Positions 1-7,288 of a stretch of DNA of 32,173 bases are shown one piece after another. The notes beneath the pieces are model-generated. The model worked only from the letters and a program-made list of their open reading frames with translations. It searched no databases and had not been told where the DNA came from. Each line of letters begins with the position of its first letter. Position 1 is the stretch's first letter. The position numbers were made by a program, and so were the translations under genes. This DNA is from Phycisphaerae bacterium (lineage in GTDB: Bacteria; Planctomycetota; Phycisphaerae; Sedimentisphaerales; Anaerobacaceae), in assembly GCA_016782865.1 (NCBI GenBank), contig JADHXR010000092.1, positions 1-32,173 of the forward strand. Reading direction: 5' to 3'.

Positions 1-279
1 ATCGAGGACAAGCTTACGGACACCATTAAAAAAATCCCGCTGCTGGGAGACATTCCCATCGCGGGCCATCTATTTAAACGAACTATCAAAGAAAAGACGA
101 AAACGGAGCTGCTGATCTTCCTGACTCCGCATGTAGCTAAGGAGGCGAGCGCGCTGACACCGATTTCAGAGGCAGAGCGGGCCCGGAGCATCCTGAATAC
201 AGATAAAACGGCCGCCGAGATTTTCAAGAAACATATGGACGCAATGGATACCGGCGCCTCAGATGTGAACGAACCCTAA
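1..279 (+). CDS. Type II secretion secretin (GspD/PilQ family), C-terminal end only
   Basis: The window opens inside this gene, so only the last 92 residues and the TAA stop are visible. They carry the secretin C-terminal signature: IPLLGDIPIAGHLFK at residues 12-26 and TELLIFLTPHV at 35-45, which form the last strands and lip of the outer-membrane channel in GspD-type secretins. After that comes a polar tail of about 45 residues (SEAERARSILN and onward) without a recognisable domain. By family knowledge the protein would assemble a gated outer-membrane ring that passes folded proteins or a pilus. A pseudopilin lies 4.4 kb downstream, which fits a secretion or pilus theme, but no GspE, F or C gene is in the window. 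The assignment to secretins is firm; GspD against PilQ cannot be settled from this piece. Confidence 0.9.
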   Translation: MEDKLTDTIKKIPLLGDIPIAGHLFKRTIKEKTKTELLIFLTPHVAKEASALTPISEAERARSILNTDKTAAEIFKKHMDAMDTGASDVNEP

Positions 280-334
280 TTTAGCAGGCATACTCAGATT
301 CTTACAATCCTGAGAAGGCCGGACAAAGCAATAG

Positions 335-1087
335 AGATATGACCGAGCTACAACATCTCATTCATCGCCCAATGTCATGACTGTTGAAGGTACAAGAATG
401 GTCGTTGTGATGACAGCGAACAACGTGGTCGGAATCAATATTGCCGACGGTTCGCTTCTGTGGGAGATGCCGTTTGACCCGGGCAGGGGCCGCCAATGCG
501 TTACACCCATTATTGACGGGCAAACCGTCATTTGCTGTGGCGGACAAGGTCAGGGCATGAAAGCGGTCGGGATTAAGAAGCAAGGAGATAAGTTCGCTCT
601 TGCTGAACTCTGGAATTACACGGAAAACTACGTGGAATACAACACACCGGTGCTTAAAGAAGGTCTGCTGTTTGCTATTTCCAACCGAGGCAGCTTCTTC
701 TGCGTTAACGCCAAGACCGGTCAGGCGGCCTGGACACAATCTTCGGGTGGTACTGGCTTAAACAGCTTGCCCGGTAGCGGCCTTACAGTAACATTCGCTA
801 GCGAACGCGGTGGCGGAGCGCGCCGTGGACGCGGCGGCGGCATGCGCGGTGGACGCGGCGGCGGTATGGGCGGCGGCGGTTTTGGCTCTGTTATTGATGC
901 CGGCTCAGTCTTAATAGGTTTGAATTCCAGTTCCCGGCTGGTGGTATTTGAGCCTAGCAATAAGGAATATAAGGAACTAGCAAGCTACCAGGTTTCCAAT
1001 GGTCACCCATATGCATGTCCCATCGTCTCGGGAAACCGTATCTTTATCAAAGACCAGGAATCGGTGACGTTGTTTACGGTTGAGTAA
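335..1087 (+). pseudogene. 5'-truncated PQQ/BamB-like beta-propeller protein
   Basis: The frame is open from 335 after a TAG; the first ATG is at 377 and gives 236 residues. Blade motifs are clear: VVGINIADGSLLWEMPF at 18-34 and FCVNAKTGQAAW at 108-119, each of the pattern 'aliphatic-DxxxGxxxW' seen in PQQ-like quinoprotein repeats. Homologues usually have about 400 residues with a signal peptide and several blades before this point; here homology begins abruptly near SHSSPNVMTVEGT (about 350-395), with neither signal peptide nor a convincing ribosome site. The 5' half is therefore missing. Residues 144-170 form a Gly/Arg-rich insert of RGG type between blades. The likely original role is a secreted or periplasmic scaffold or quinoprotein-like repeat protein; enzymatic function cannot be claimed. 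Confidence 0.75.
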
Positions 1088-1122
1088 GGAACGTTCTTAT
1101 CGTAGGATGTCATGTTGACAAT

Positions 1123-3609
1123 ATGGCTGAGCAGAACACCCGCGAAGTGGCAAGTCCCGGTACACCACAGCGGTACCTCCTTTTGCTGCTCGTGTTGTTT
1201 GTCGCAAGCGGCTGTGCATCGCTGATCTACGAAATCGTTTGGTTCCAGTTGCTGCAGTTGGTGATCGGCTCGTCCGCCGTGTCGTTGGGGGTGTTGCTCG
1301 GTACCTACATGGGCGGCATGTGCCTGGGCAGTATCGCGTTGCCGCGGATCATCTCGTCGAGGCGACATCCTCTGCGCGTCTACGCCCTTCTTGAGCTTGG
1401 AATCGGGATCACCGGGGTTGCTGTGATGTTCGGCACGCCGCATATCGGCCAGCTCTACACAGCCAGCGTCGGCTCCGGTTTCACGGCGGTTCTGCTGCGC
1501 GGACTGGTCTGCGGAATCTGTCTGCTGCCTCCCACGATCCTGATGGGTGCGACACTGCCCGGGATAGCGCGGTGGATCGAAGCCACTCCGCAGGGCGTGT
1601 CCTGGCTGGGCTTCTTATACGGAGGGAATACCGTCGGAGCCGTTCTTGGGTGTCTACTTGCAGGATTCTATCTGTTGCGGGTTCACGACATGGCCACGGC
1701 CACTTATGTCGCCGCGGCGATCAATGGAACCGTGGCGTTGATTTGCTTGGTCCTGGCGACACGGACCACGCACGAGGTGATGAGGGGTGATTTGCTGCAA
1801 GGTGGTACGGTCCGCGCATCAGGGGCCTGGGCCGTGTACCTCGCCATTGCGCTGTCGGGGATGACTGCGCTGGGCGCAGAGGTGATTTGGACGCGACTGT
1901 TGTCGCTGATATTAGGTGCGACCGTCTATACATTCGCCATTATTTTGGCGGTGTTTCTGACAGGCCTGGGAATCGGAAGCAGCATCGGGGCGCTGCTGTC
2001 ACGCAGTACGGCGCGACCTCGGCTTGCATTGGCCTGTTGCCAGGTGTTTCTGGCGGCCGCCATTGCCTGGGCGGCGTACGTGCTGACCAGATCTTTGCCC
2101 TTCTGGCCGATTGACCCGGCTCTCACCACGAGCCCTTGGCTGAACTTCCAGCTCGACCTGATGCGGTGCACCTGGGCGGTTCTGCCGGCGGCCATCCTGT
2201 GGGGAGCCAGTTTTCCGCTGGCGTTGGCTTCAGTGGCCTCGCGCGGGCAGGACCCGGGGCGATTAGTAGGGGGCGTGTATGCCGCCAACACGGTCGGGGC
2301 CATTCTCGGGGCAATCGGATTTAGCATGTGGGCGGTGCCGGTCCTCGGAACTCAGCAGGCCCAGCGAACGCTGATCGGGCTGTCAGGGGTCGCGGCCATG
2401 CTGATGTTTGTAATTGCTTGCCGGCCACAGCGCCCGGAAGCTTTGCCCCGGCGTATGTCGAGGGTCATTGCGGTCAGGGCCGTGGCCTATGTGCTGCTGT
2501 TCGCAGCTTCTGCGGGGCTAGTCGCCACACTCGCCTGGAGCGTGTCGGAGGTTCCCTGGGGGTTGATTGCCTACGGCCGCTACTTGGCGACCGGCACCGA
2601 TCAGGGCACAATCCCTCTGTACGTTGGCGAAGGCATGAACGCGTCGGTCGCGGTGACGGGACTGAATGATGGCATCACGAATTTTCACGTCAGCGGCAAG
2701 GTGGAGGCGTCAAGCGCTCCGCAGGACATGCGGCTCCAGCGGATGCTCGGCCACGTATCTGCGTTGTTTCACCCCAAACCTCGCTCGGTGCTGGTGGTGG
2801 GATGCGGCGCCGGTGTCACTGCCGGTTGCTTCGTCCTGCACCCTGAGGTCGAGAGAATCGTCATTTGCGAAATCGAACCCTTGATCCCACGGGTTGTAGC
2901 GCGATACTTTGACGTTGAGAACTACGACGTGTTGAACGATCCGCGTGTTGAAGTCGTCTACGACGACGCCCGGAACTACATCCACGCGACGAAGGAGAAA
3001 TTCGACGTGATAACCTCCGACCCGATTCACCCCTGGGTCAAGGGCGCCGCGACGCTCTACACGAAGGAGTACTTCGATACATGCCGGCGGCACCTGAACC
3101 CCGGCGGCGTGATTACCCAGTGGGTGCCTCTGTATGAGAGCAGCGTAGACGTCGTGCGAAGCGAGATCGCTACGTTCTTCGATGTCTTTCCGAACGGGAC
3201 CATCTGGAGCAACGACTGCGAGGGAGAAGGCTACGACGTCGTGCTGCTCGGTCAGGCAGATGCGACGACGATAGATTTGGATGCGATGGAGCAGCGGCTG
3301 GGCCGCGCCGATCATCTCCCCGTAGCACAATCGCTTGCCGAGGTCGGCTTCAGTTCGGTGACTGACCTGCTGGCCACGTATGCAGGACAAGGGGCCGACT
3401 TGGCGCCTTGGCTGGAGGATGCCGAGATCAATCGTGATCGGAACCTGCGGCTACAATACCTGGCTGGAATGGGGCTCAATTCGTACCAGGGAAAGAGCAT
3501 CAGTGACGAGATGTTGGCCTATTGGGCTTTCCCCGAGCAACTTTTCGTTGGATCACCGCACAAAAGACTCATCCTGAGGGCGGCCCTCGGTCGCGCGCGG
3601 CGGCGCTGA
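1123..3609 (+). CDS. Membrane-bound spermidine synthase-like fusion protein
   Basis: 828 residues in two parts. Residues about 20-480 hold some ten to twelve hydrophobic spans with internally repeated MFS-like motifs (GxxxGxxxG and PTILMGATLPGIAR near 140). Residues about 550-690 form a Rossmann methyltransferase-like spermidine/spermine synthase domain: VVGCGAG at 558-564, an acidic DDARN stretch, and SDPIHPW beginning at 632, followed by LYTKEYF. The C-terminus (EINRDRNLRLQYLAGMGLN) matches the usual end of this family, so the gene appears full length. Such fusions are widespread in Planctomycetes and relatives; the domain could transfer an aminopropyl group from decarboxylated SAM, but substrate specificity is unproven. 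ATG 1123 lies 35 bases after the preceding stop; an AGGA at 1104-1107 is rather distant, so translation initiation may be weak or coupled. Confidence 0.88.
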   Translation: MAEQNTREVASPGTPQRYLLLLLVLFVASGCASLIYEIVWFQLLQLVIGSSAVSLGVLLGTYMGGMCLGSIALPRIISSRRHPLRVYALLELGIGITGVAVMFGTPHIGQLYTASVGSGFTAVLLRGLVCGICLLPPTILMGATLPGIARWIEATPQGVSWLGFLYGGNTVGAVLGCLLAGFYLLRVHDMATATYVAAAINGTVALICLVLATRTTHEVMRGDLLQGGTVRASGAWAVYLAIALSGMTALGAEVIWTRLLSLILGATVYTFAIILAVFLTGLGIGSSIGALLSRSTARPRLALACCQVFLAAAIAWAAYVLTRSLPFWPIDPALTTSPWLNFQLDLMRCTWAVLPAAILWGASFPLALASVASRGQDPGRLVGGVYAANTVGAILGAIGFSMWAVPVLGTQQAQRTLIGLSGVAAMLMFVIACRPQRPEALPRRMSRVIAVRAVAYVLLFAASAGLVATLAWSVSEVPWGLIAYGRYLATGTDQGTIPLYVGEGMNASVAVTGLNDGITNFHVSGKVEASSAPQDMRLQRMLGHVSALFHPKPRSVLVVGCGAGVTAGCFVLHPEVERIVICEIEPLIPRVVARYFDVENYDVLNDPRVEVVYDDARNYIHATKEKFDVITSDPIHPWVKGAATLYTKEYFDTCRRHLNPGGVITQWVPLYESSVDVVRSEIATFFDVFPNGTIWSNDCEGEGYDVVLLGQADATTIDLDAMEQRLGRADHLPVAQSLAEVGFSSVTDLLATYAGQGADLAPWLEDAEINRDRNLRLQYLAGMGLNSYQGKSISDEMLAYWAFPEQLFVGSPHKRLILRAALGRARRR

Positions 3610-3653
3610 TGATCGCAACATACATCGCGCGGCCCTCCTGTAGCACATCTGAG

Positions 3654-3693
3654 CCCTTGCGGTGCAAATATGTGCGTCACGAAGACGCAAGGG
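3654..3693 (+). terminator. Candidate 3' hairpin after the spermidine synthase-like gene
   Basis: A perfect 8-bp inverted repeat, CCCTTGCG at 3654-3661 and CGCAAGGG at 3686-3693, encloses a 24-base loop that has its own smaller repeats. It starts 45 bases after the stop codon. There is no T-run behind it, so it is a possible RNA 3' end or transcript-stabilising hairpin and not a classical intrinsic terminator. Confidence 0.3.
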
Positions 3694-3820
3694 ACCAGAC
3701 ATGATTGGAATACCAGGCGGGAATTGATCTGGCTTCTACCTCATGGGGTACATTTATTCGTACAGGGCTCGAATGACAACAGATAGGGGGTCGCTTCGGG
3801 TGCAGGTGTGTGTCAAAATC

Positions 3821-3836
3821 TGGCACGCGATTGGCA
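3821..3836 (+). promoter_or_regulatory. Sigma54-like -24/-12 promoter, apparently orphaned
   Basis: TGGCACG-CGAT-TGGCA matches the sigma54 consensus TGGCACG-N4-TTGCA with one mismatch in the named bases and with the required GG-N10-GC spacing (GG at 3822-3823, GC at 3834-3835). A start site near 3847 would transcribe into DNA whose only gene, the LamG/CBM remnant, lies on the opposite strand. Part of the match comes from the local tandem repeat TGGCACGCG, so chance is not excluded. Confidence 0.45.
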
Positions 3837-3926
3837 CGCGCCCACTCTTTTGAGCAGAAAGAGACTGACGCATGTTTGGGAAGTTGTTATATTGCTGCCA
3901 CTTAGTCACTGGACTATCGATGTCGT

Positions 3927-4464
3927 TTATTCAAGCTGATTCGTAATCAAGACAGCATCAAGCAGAATACCATCTTCACGCTTGGCAATCTCTAATGTGT
4001 GCTGACCTGCCGACAACGTGAAATTCACAACGTTATCATCCTGCTGATCGTTGTGAATCTCGTCCCAGTGCCAGGTATCTCCATCATCCATGGGATTCGT
4101 ATTGATCCAACCATCCTCGCGAGTGATCTGAGGTGAACTGGAACCCGGGATGCGGACCCAGAACGAGTTGCCCGGAGTTGTGATAATCCGAGCCAGGATT
4201 CTGTAGACTCCTCCACTGACAGTAAAATTGTAGGTGGCGACCCACTCGGCTCCCGGGGGATCGTTATTCTCGTCGCCGTCCCCGTCTTCGGAGCCAATGT
4301 GCCGGCCGCCTGACGCACCAGGATCATCATAAGTTCGCCAGCTCGGCCCCAGGTCAGTGGCAAGTTCTGCCTCTAACCATATTTCTTCCGAAGCCACCGA
4401 AGGCGCCGACCGGTACAGCCGAAAATCGTAGATACACATCAGATAATTTCGGCAGCTTCAACAT
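3927..4464 (-). pseudogene. Remnant of a secreted LamG plus carbohydrate-binding protein
   Basis: The readable frame (open from 4457 down to the stop at 3927) begins with YDFRLYRSAPS, the typical last strand of a LamG/concanavalin-like domain ('DDFRLYDRALS'). It continues into a CBM6/malectin-like beta-sandwich: IWLEAELATD at the start, GGVYRILARI and FWVRIPG in the middle, and GQHTLEIAKREDGILLDAVLITN at the end. The stop fits the normal end of such proteins. The front is gone. A good minus-strand promoter (4470-4497) and an ATG at 4464 with the codons MLKLPKLSDVY lie directly upstream but in another frame, so start and tail are joined without the middle. Two LamG remnants occur in this window (the other at 11455). 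Confidence 0.7.
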
Positions 4465-4469
4465 CCTAT

Positions 4470-4497
4470 TCTATAAAACAAACCACCGTCTCGTCAA
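4470..4497 (-). promoter_or_regulatory. Sigma70-type promoter for the LamG/CBM remnant
   Basis: On the minus strand TTGACG (4497-4492), a 16-base spacer and TATAGA (4475-4470) form a good -35/-10 pair. The predicted start of transcription falls a few bases before the ATG at 4464, leaving almost no leader. Confidence 0.5.
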
Positions 4498-4550
4498 GGA
4501 GAATCTTCGATTCTTTTTGGGCGCTGGGTGCGGTTCGAGCCCTACCAACA

Positions 4551-4579
4551 TTGACATCGGACAAGATTAGAGGTACAAT
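4551..4579 (+). promoter_or_regulatory. Sigma70-type promoter for the pseudopilin gene
   Basis: A perfect -35 TTGACA at 4551-4556, a spacer of exactly 17 bases and the -10 TACAAT at 4574-4579. Transcription would begin near 4586 and give a leader of about 114 bases before ATG 4700. This is the best housekeeping promoter in the window. Confidence 0.65.
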
Positions 4580-4699
4580 GATTATTGCTTAAGGAAGTGC
4601 TAAACATCGCAAAATGGTCAATTGGCCAAACAACAGGCTTGGCTCGTCGCATCTTGATGGTCAATCGTGCGTTTTCGATAGAAGTCAGAGGTAATTATC

Positions 4700-5488
4700 A
4701 TGGGCAAATCAAGAGGTTTCACATTGATCGAGCTTCTGGTGGTGATCGCTATTATCGCACTCTTGATGGCGATATTGATGCCCGCGTTGCAACGAGTGAA
4801 GAAACAGGCCAATAACGTGGCGTGCCAGGCGAATCTGCACCAGTGGTCACTGCTCTGGTCGATGTACACCGAGGAGCACGACGGGTACTTCCCCAGGGTG
4901 GTCCTGACGTGGCGGGATATTATTAAAGACTATCACAAAGAAAAGAAGATCACTTTATGCCCTACAGCGACGAAACTCTACACTGATGGCGCCAGGCCGC
5001 CTTTCGGCGCCTGGGAGCAGACGTGGGGGCAGAGCCAGGTGGGTGTCGACGGCAGGCCCATCGCCAGCAGCTACGGTATTAACCAGTGGGTATTGAACAC
5101 CTCAACAGTGGTTGGCGGACGCGTGCTCGATCAACTCTGGAGGACCCCCAATGTCAACGGCGCAAGTGAAGTGCTGATGTTCGGGGACTGCGCCATAACC
5201 GGCGCCACTCCGATGAACAGTGATGGCCCTCCGGCATTTGACGGGGATTGCGCAAACGTCTGGGGGGTGGGCGGCGGCCCCGACGAGATAAGGCGTTTCT
5301 GCATGAACCGCCACGAAGGCTTCATGAACGGGCTGTTCATGGATTGGTCCGCCAGGAGAGTGGGGATCAAGGAGCTGTGGACGGTGAGGTGGCATCGCAA
5401 GTGGAACACGTCAAACGCCTGGACTATAGCCGGGGGCGTAGTGCCCGACGACTGGCCCCAATGGATGAGAAACTTCAAAGACTATTAA
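4700..5488 (+). CDS. Type II pseudopilin-like protein with H-X9-D tail
   Basis: 262 residues, apparently complete. The class III signal GFTLIELLVVIAIIALLMAI starts at residue 6: prepilin peptidase would cut between G6 and F7, and E11 is the conserved Glu+5. The following 20 residues are the hydrophobic helix. The body has the short 'CPTATK...ASSYGINQW' and 'NVNGASEVLMFGD' motifs and ends with H-EGFMNGLFM-D, the H-X9-D(G/W) motif of the large planctomycete/verrucomicrobial family of PulG-like proteins. By homology it is exported and processed like a minor pseudopilin; its cargo or partner is unknown. CAGAGGT at 4686-4692 is a fair ribosome site for ATG 4700. A shattered paralogue lies at 11687-12066. 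Confidence 0.9.
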   Translation: MGKSRGFTLIELLVVIAIIALLMAILMPALQRVKKQANNVACQANLHQWSLLWSMYTEEHDGYFPRVVLTWRDIIKDYHKEKKITLCPTATKLYTDGARPPFGAWEQTWGQSQVGVDGRPIASSYGINQWVLNTSTVVGGRVLDQLWRTPNVNGASEVLMFGDCAITGATPMNSDGPPAFDGDCANVWGVGGGPDEIRRFCMNRHEGFMNGLFMDWSARRVGIKELWTVRWHRKWNTSNAWTIAGGVVPDDWPQWMRNFKDY

Positions 5489-5496
5489 CACGAAGA

Positions 5497-5518
5497 AACC
5501 GCTCGTGCCGTTGCGGTT
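5497..5518 (+). terminator. Weak hairpin after the pseudopilin
   Basis: AACCGC at 5497-5502 pairs with GCGGTT at 5513-5518 around a 10-base loop, nine bases after the pseudopilin stop. No T-run follows, so termination activity is doubtful. Confidence 0.2.
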
Positions 5519-5597
5519 GGTTCCAGCGCTCTTGGCTGTTGTCAGCAGGGTAACGGACGAAGACGTATTGGGCCAAGTGCATCTGTCAGGGTATTTG

Positions 5598-5626
5598 TTG
5601 ACATCAGGTCAGAACTCTCCTACCTT
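5598..5626 (+). promoter_or_regulatory. Sigma70-type promoter before the broken hydrolase gene
   Basis: A perfect -35 TTGACA at 5598-5603, a 17-base spacer and a moderate -10 TACCTT at 5621-5626. It lies 34 bases before ATG 5660, the presumed original start of the broken gene. Confidence 0.45.
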
Positions 5627-5659
5627 AATCGCAAGGATGTGCGGCAACCTTATTTCATT

Positions 5660-7116
5660 ATGAAAAGCCACGTCCTCGGGGCGTGTGCGCTATGGCAAGG
5701 ACCGCAACGTGGATCTCTACGTGGTCACCTGGAACATCTTCGTACACGGCACTGACGGCCAGTACGGACTGACGAACAAGTACGACAATCCTACCACCAC
5801 GGACTTCTTCCGTAAGAGTGTCAAGCAAATGTTCCTGACCTACCCAGACCTGGCCGGCATCGGCCTGACCACAGGCGAGCGCATGCCCAATATGAGCACC
5901 GCCCAGAAGGAGGCATGGGCCTTTGATACATACGGCCAGGGCGTCCTGGACGCAGCCTCGGCCCAGCCCGGGCGCAAGATCAGGCTGATCCACCGCCAAC
6001 ACCAAACCGGGGCCCAGGACATCGCCAAGACCTTCCAGTCCCTGGTCGATCACCCGACCATCGACTTTATCTTCAGTTTCAAATACGCTAAAGCTCATGT
6101 ATTCAGCTCCACCCAACAGCCATACTGCAACGATTTCGTCAAGGACATCGGCAGCCTCAAAACGATCTGGACCCTGCGGAACGACAGCAACTACTACTTC
6201 CACTGGGGTGCACCGGACTTCGTGCGGGAATTTATCCAGAATATCCCCTACGATGTTTCGGCGGGCTACTACTACGGCGCGGACGGGTATGTCTGGGGCC
6301 GTGAGTTCCTGAGTACAGAACCGGCGATCCCGCATCAACTCGAGATGGCCAAGCACTGGTACCACTGGATGCTCTGGGGCCGCCTGGGGTATGATCCGGG
6401 CTTGACCAACGACCGATTCATACAGATTCTGAGCGCACACTTCCCCCAGGTCCAGGCCCAGGACCTTTTCACGGCCTGGCAGGAGGCCTCCATGGTCTAT
6501 CCCGTCACTACAGGCTTTCACTGGGGAAGCTTGGACTTCCAATGGTACATCGAGGGCTGCTTCAGTAAGCCCGGTCCGGCAGAGACCCCCACAGGTTTCC
6601 ATGACGTGAATCGCTTCATCACTCTGGGTATGCACCCAGGCACCGACTACGTGACTATCCCGGCCTATGTCGATGCCGTGGCGGCGGGCAAGCGGCCGAC
6701 CGGCACTACCCCCGATCCAGGTCTCGCAGCAGATCCATGGCCACGCGGACAAGGCCCTGCAGATCCTGGACAAGCTCCCCAAAGTCACGGACAAGGAACT
6801 CCGCCTGACCCTGGGAGACATCCGCGCCATGGCCACCATGGGCAAGTACTACGCCCACAAGATTCACGGCGCGACCGAGCTGGCCCTGTACCGGAAGAAT
6901 CAGGGCCAGGCCCACCAGGCTGCAGCCATCCAGGAGCTGACCCAGGCCGCCCAATACTGGCAGCGCTACGCGGCCACGGCTTTGACCCAGTACACCAACC
7001 CCATCCTCCTGAACCGGGTAGGGCTCTGTGACTGGCGCGCCCTGACCGCTGAGGTCTGGAAGGATGTGGAGATCGCGGGCGGATCCATCGCACAGCAAGT
7101 GGCGCCTTTGCCTTAA
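5660..7116 (+). pseudogene. Broken secreted hydrolase-like protein (alpha-glucuronidase-like fold suspected)
   Basis: ATG 5660 starts MKSHVLGACAL, a plausible signal-peptide beginning, which within about 30 bases gives way to an out-of-frame interior starting RYGKDRNVDLYVVTWNIFV (readable from 5664). This frame carries a TIM-barrel-like body (FLTYPDLAGIGLTTGERM, IDFIFSFKYAKAHVFSS, AGYYYGADGYVWGREF) to about 6705. There, in a run of five C, coding jumps one frame and continues as PIQVSQQIHGHADKALQILDK through a helical C-terminus ending at 7116. So the gene has lost its middle-front and carries a frameshift. The text resembles secreted plant- or algal-glycan hydrolases of the alpha-glucuronidase-like group annotated in Bacteroidota and Planctomycetes, but I cannot name the family with certainty. 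It cannot make a normal full-length product as read here. Confidence 0.6.
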
Positions 7117-7205
7117 CATCACGACAGCATATCTACAGTGTGGTCTTGTCGCCGGCTGAGATAGAGCTGGTTACGAATGGAAGGTAGCAGGTCGGTTTTC
7201 TCTCC

Positions 7206-7234
7206 TTGAGTTACCGACGCACCGGTGGTATAAT
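7206..7234 (+). promoter_or_regulatory. Sigma70-type promoter for the GHL6-like gene
   Basis: TTGAGT at 7206-7211, a 17-base spacer and a perfect TATAAT at 7229-7234. A transcript start near 7241 leaves a leader of about 48 bases before ATG 7289. Confidence 0.6.
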
Positions 7235-7288
7235 CGCACCAGCTTTCTGTCAATTCATCCAGGAATTTAAATGGAAGGGAGTCATAAG

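Larger units (their letters stand above)
3610..3926. other. Intergenic region of 317 bases
   Basis: No coding stretch with family similarity was found. It holds the hairpin at 3654-3693 and a tandem TGGCACGCG (3821-3829 and 3832-3840) that reads as a sigma54-type promoter on the plus strand. The genes on either side converge here, so a plus-strand promoter at this place has no matching downstream gene until 4700. Confidence 0.6.

Noticed and set aside
721..960. Minus-strand proline-rich frame
   Set aside because: It is the mirror of the Gly/Arg-rich insert of the propeller gene.
5658..6845. A 395-codon open frame on the minus strand opposite the broken hydrolase
   Set aside because: Its text has no family look, while the plus strand reads as a clear protein. 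Such long antisense frames are common in GC-rich genes.
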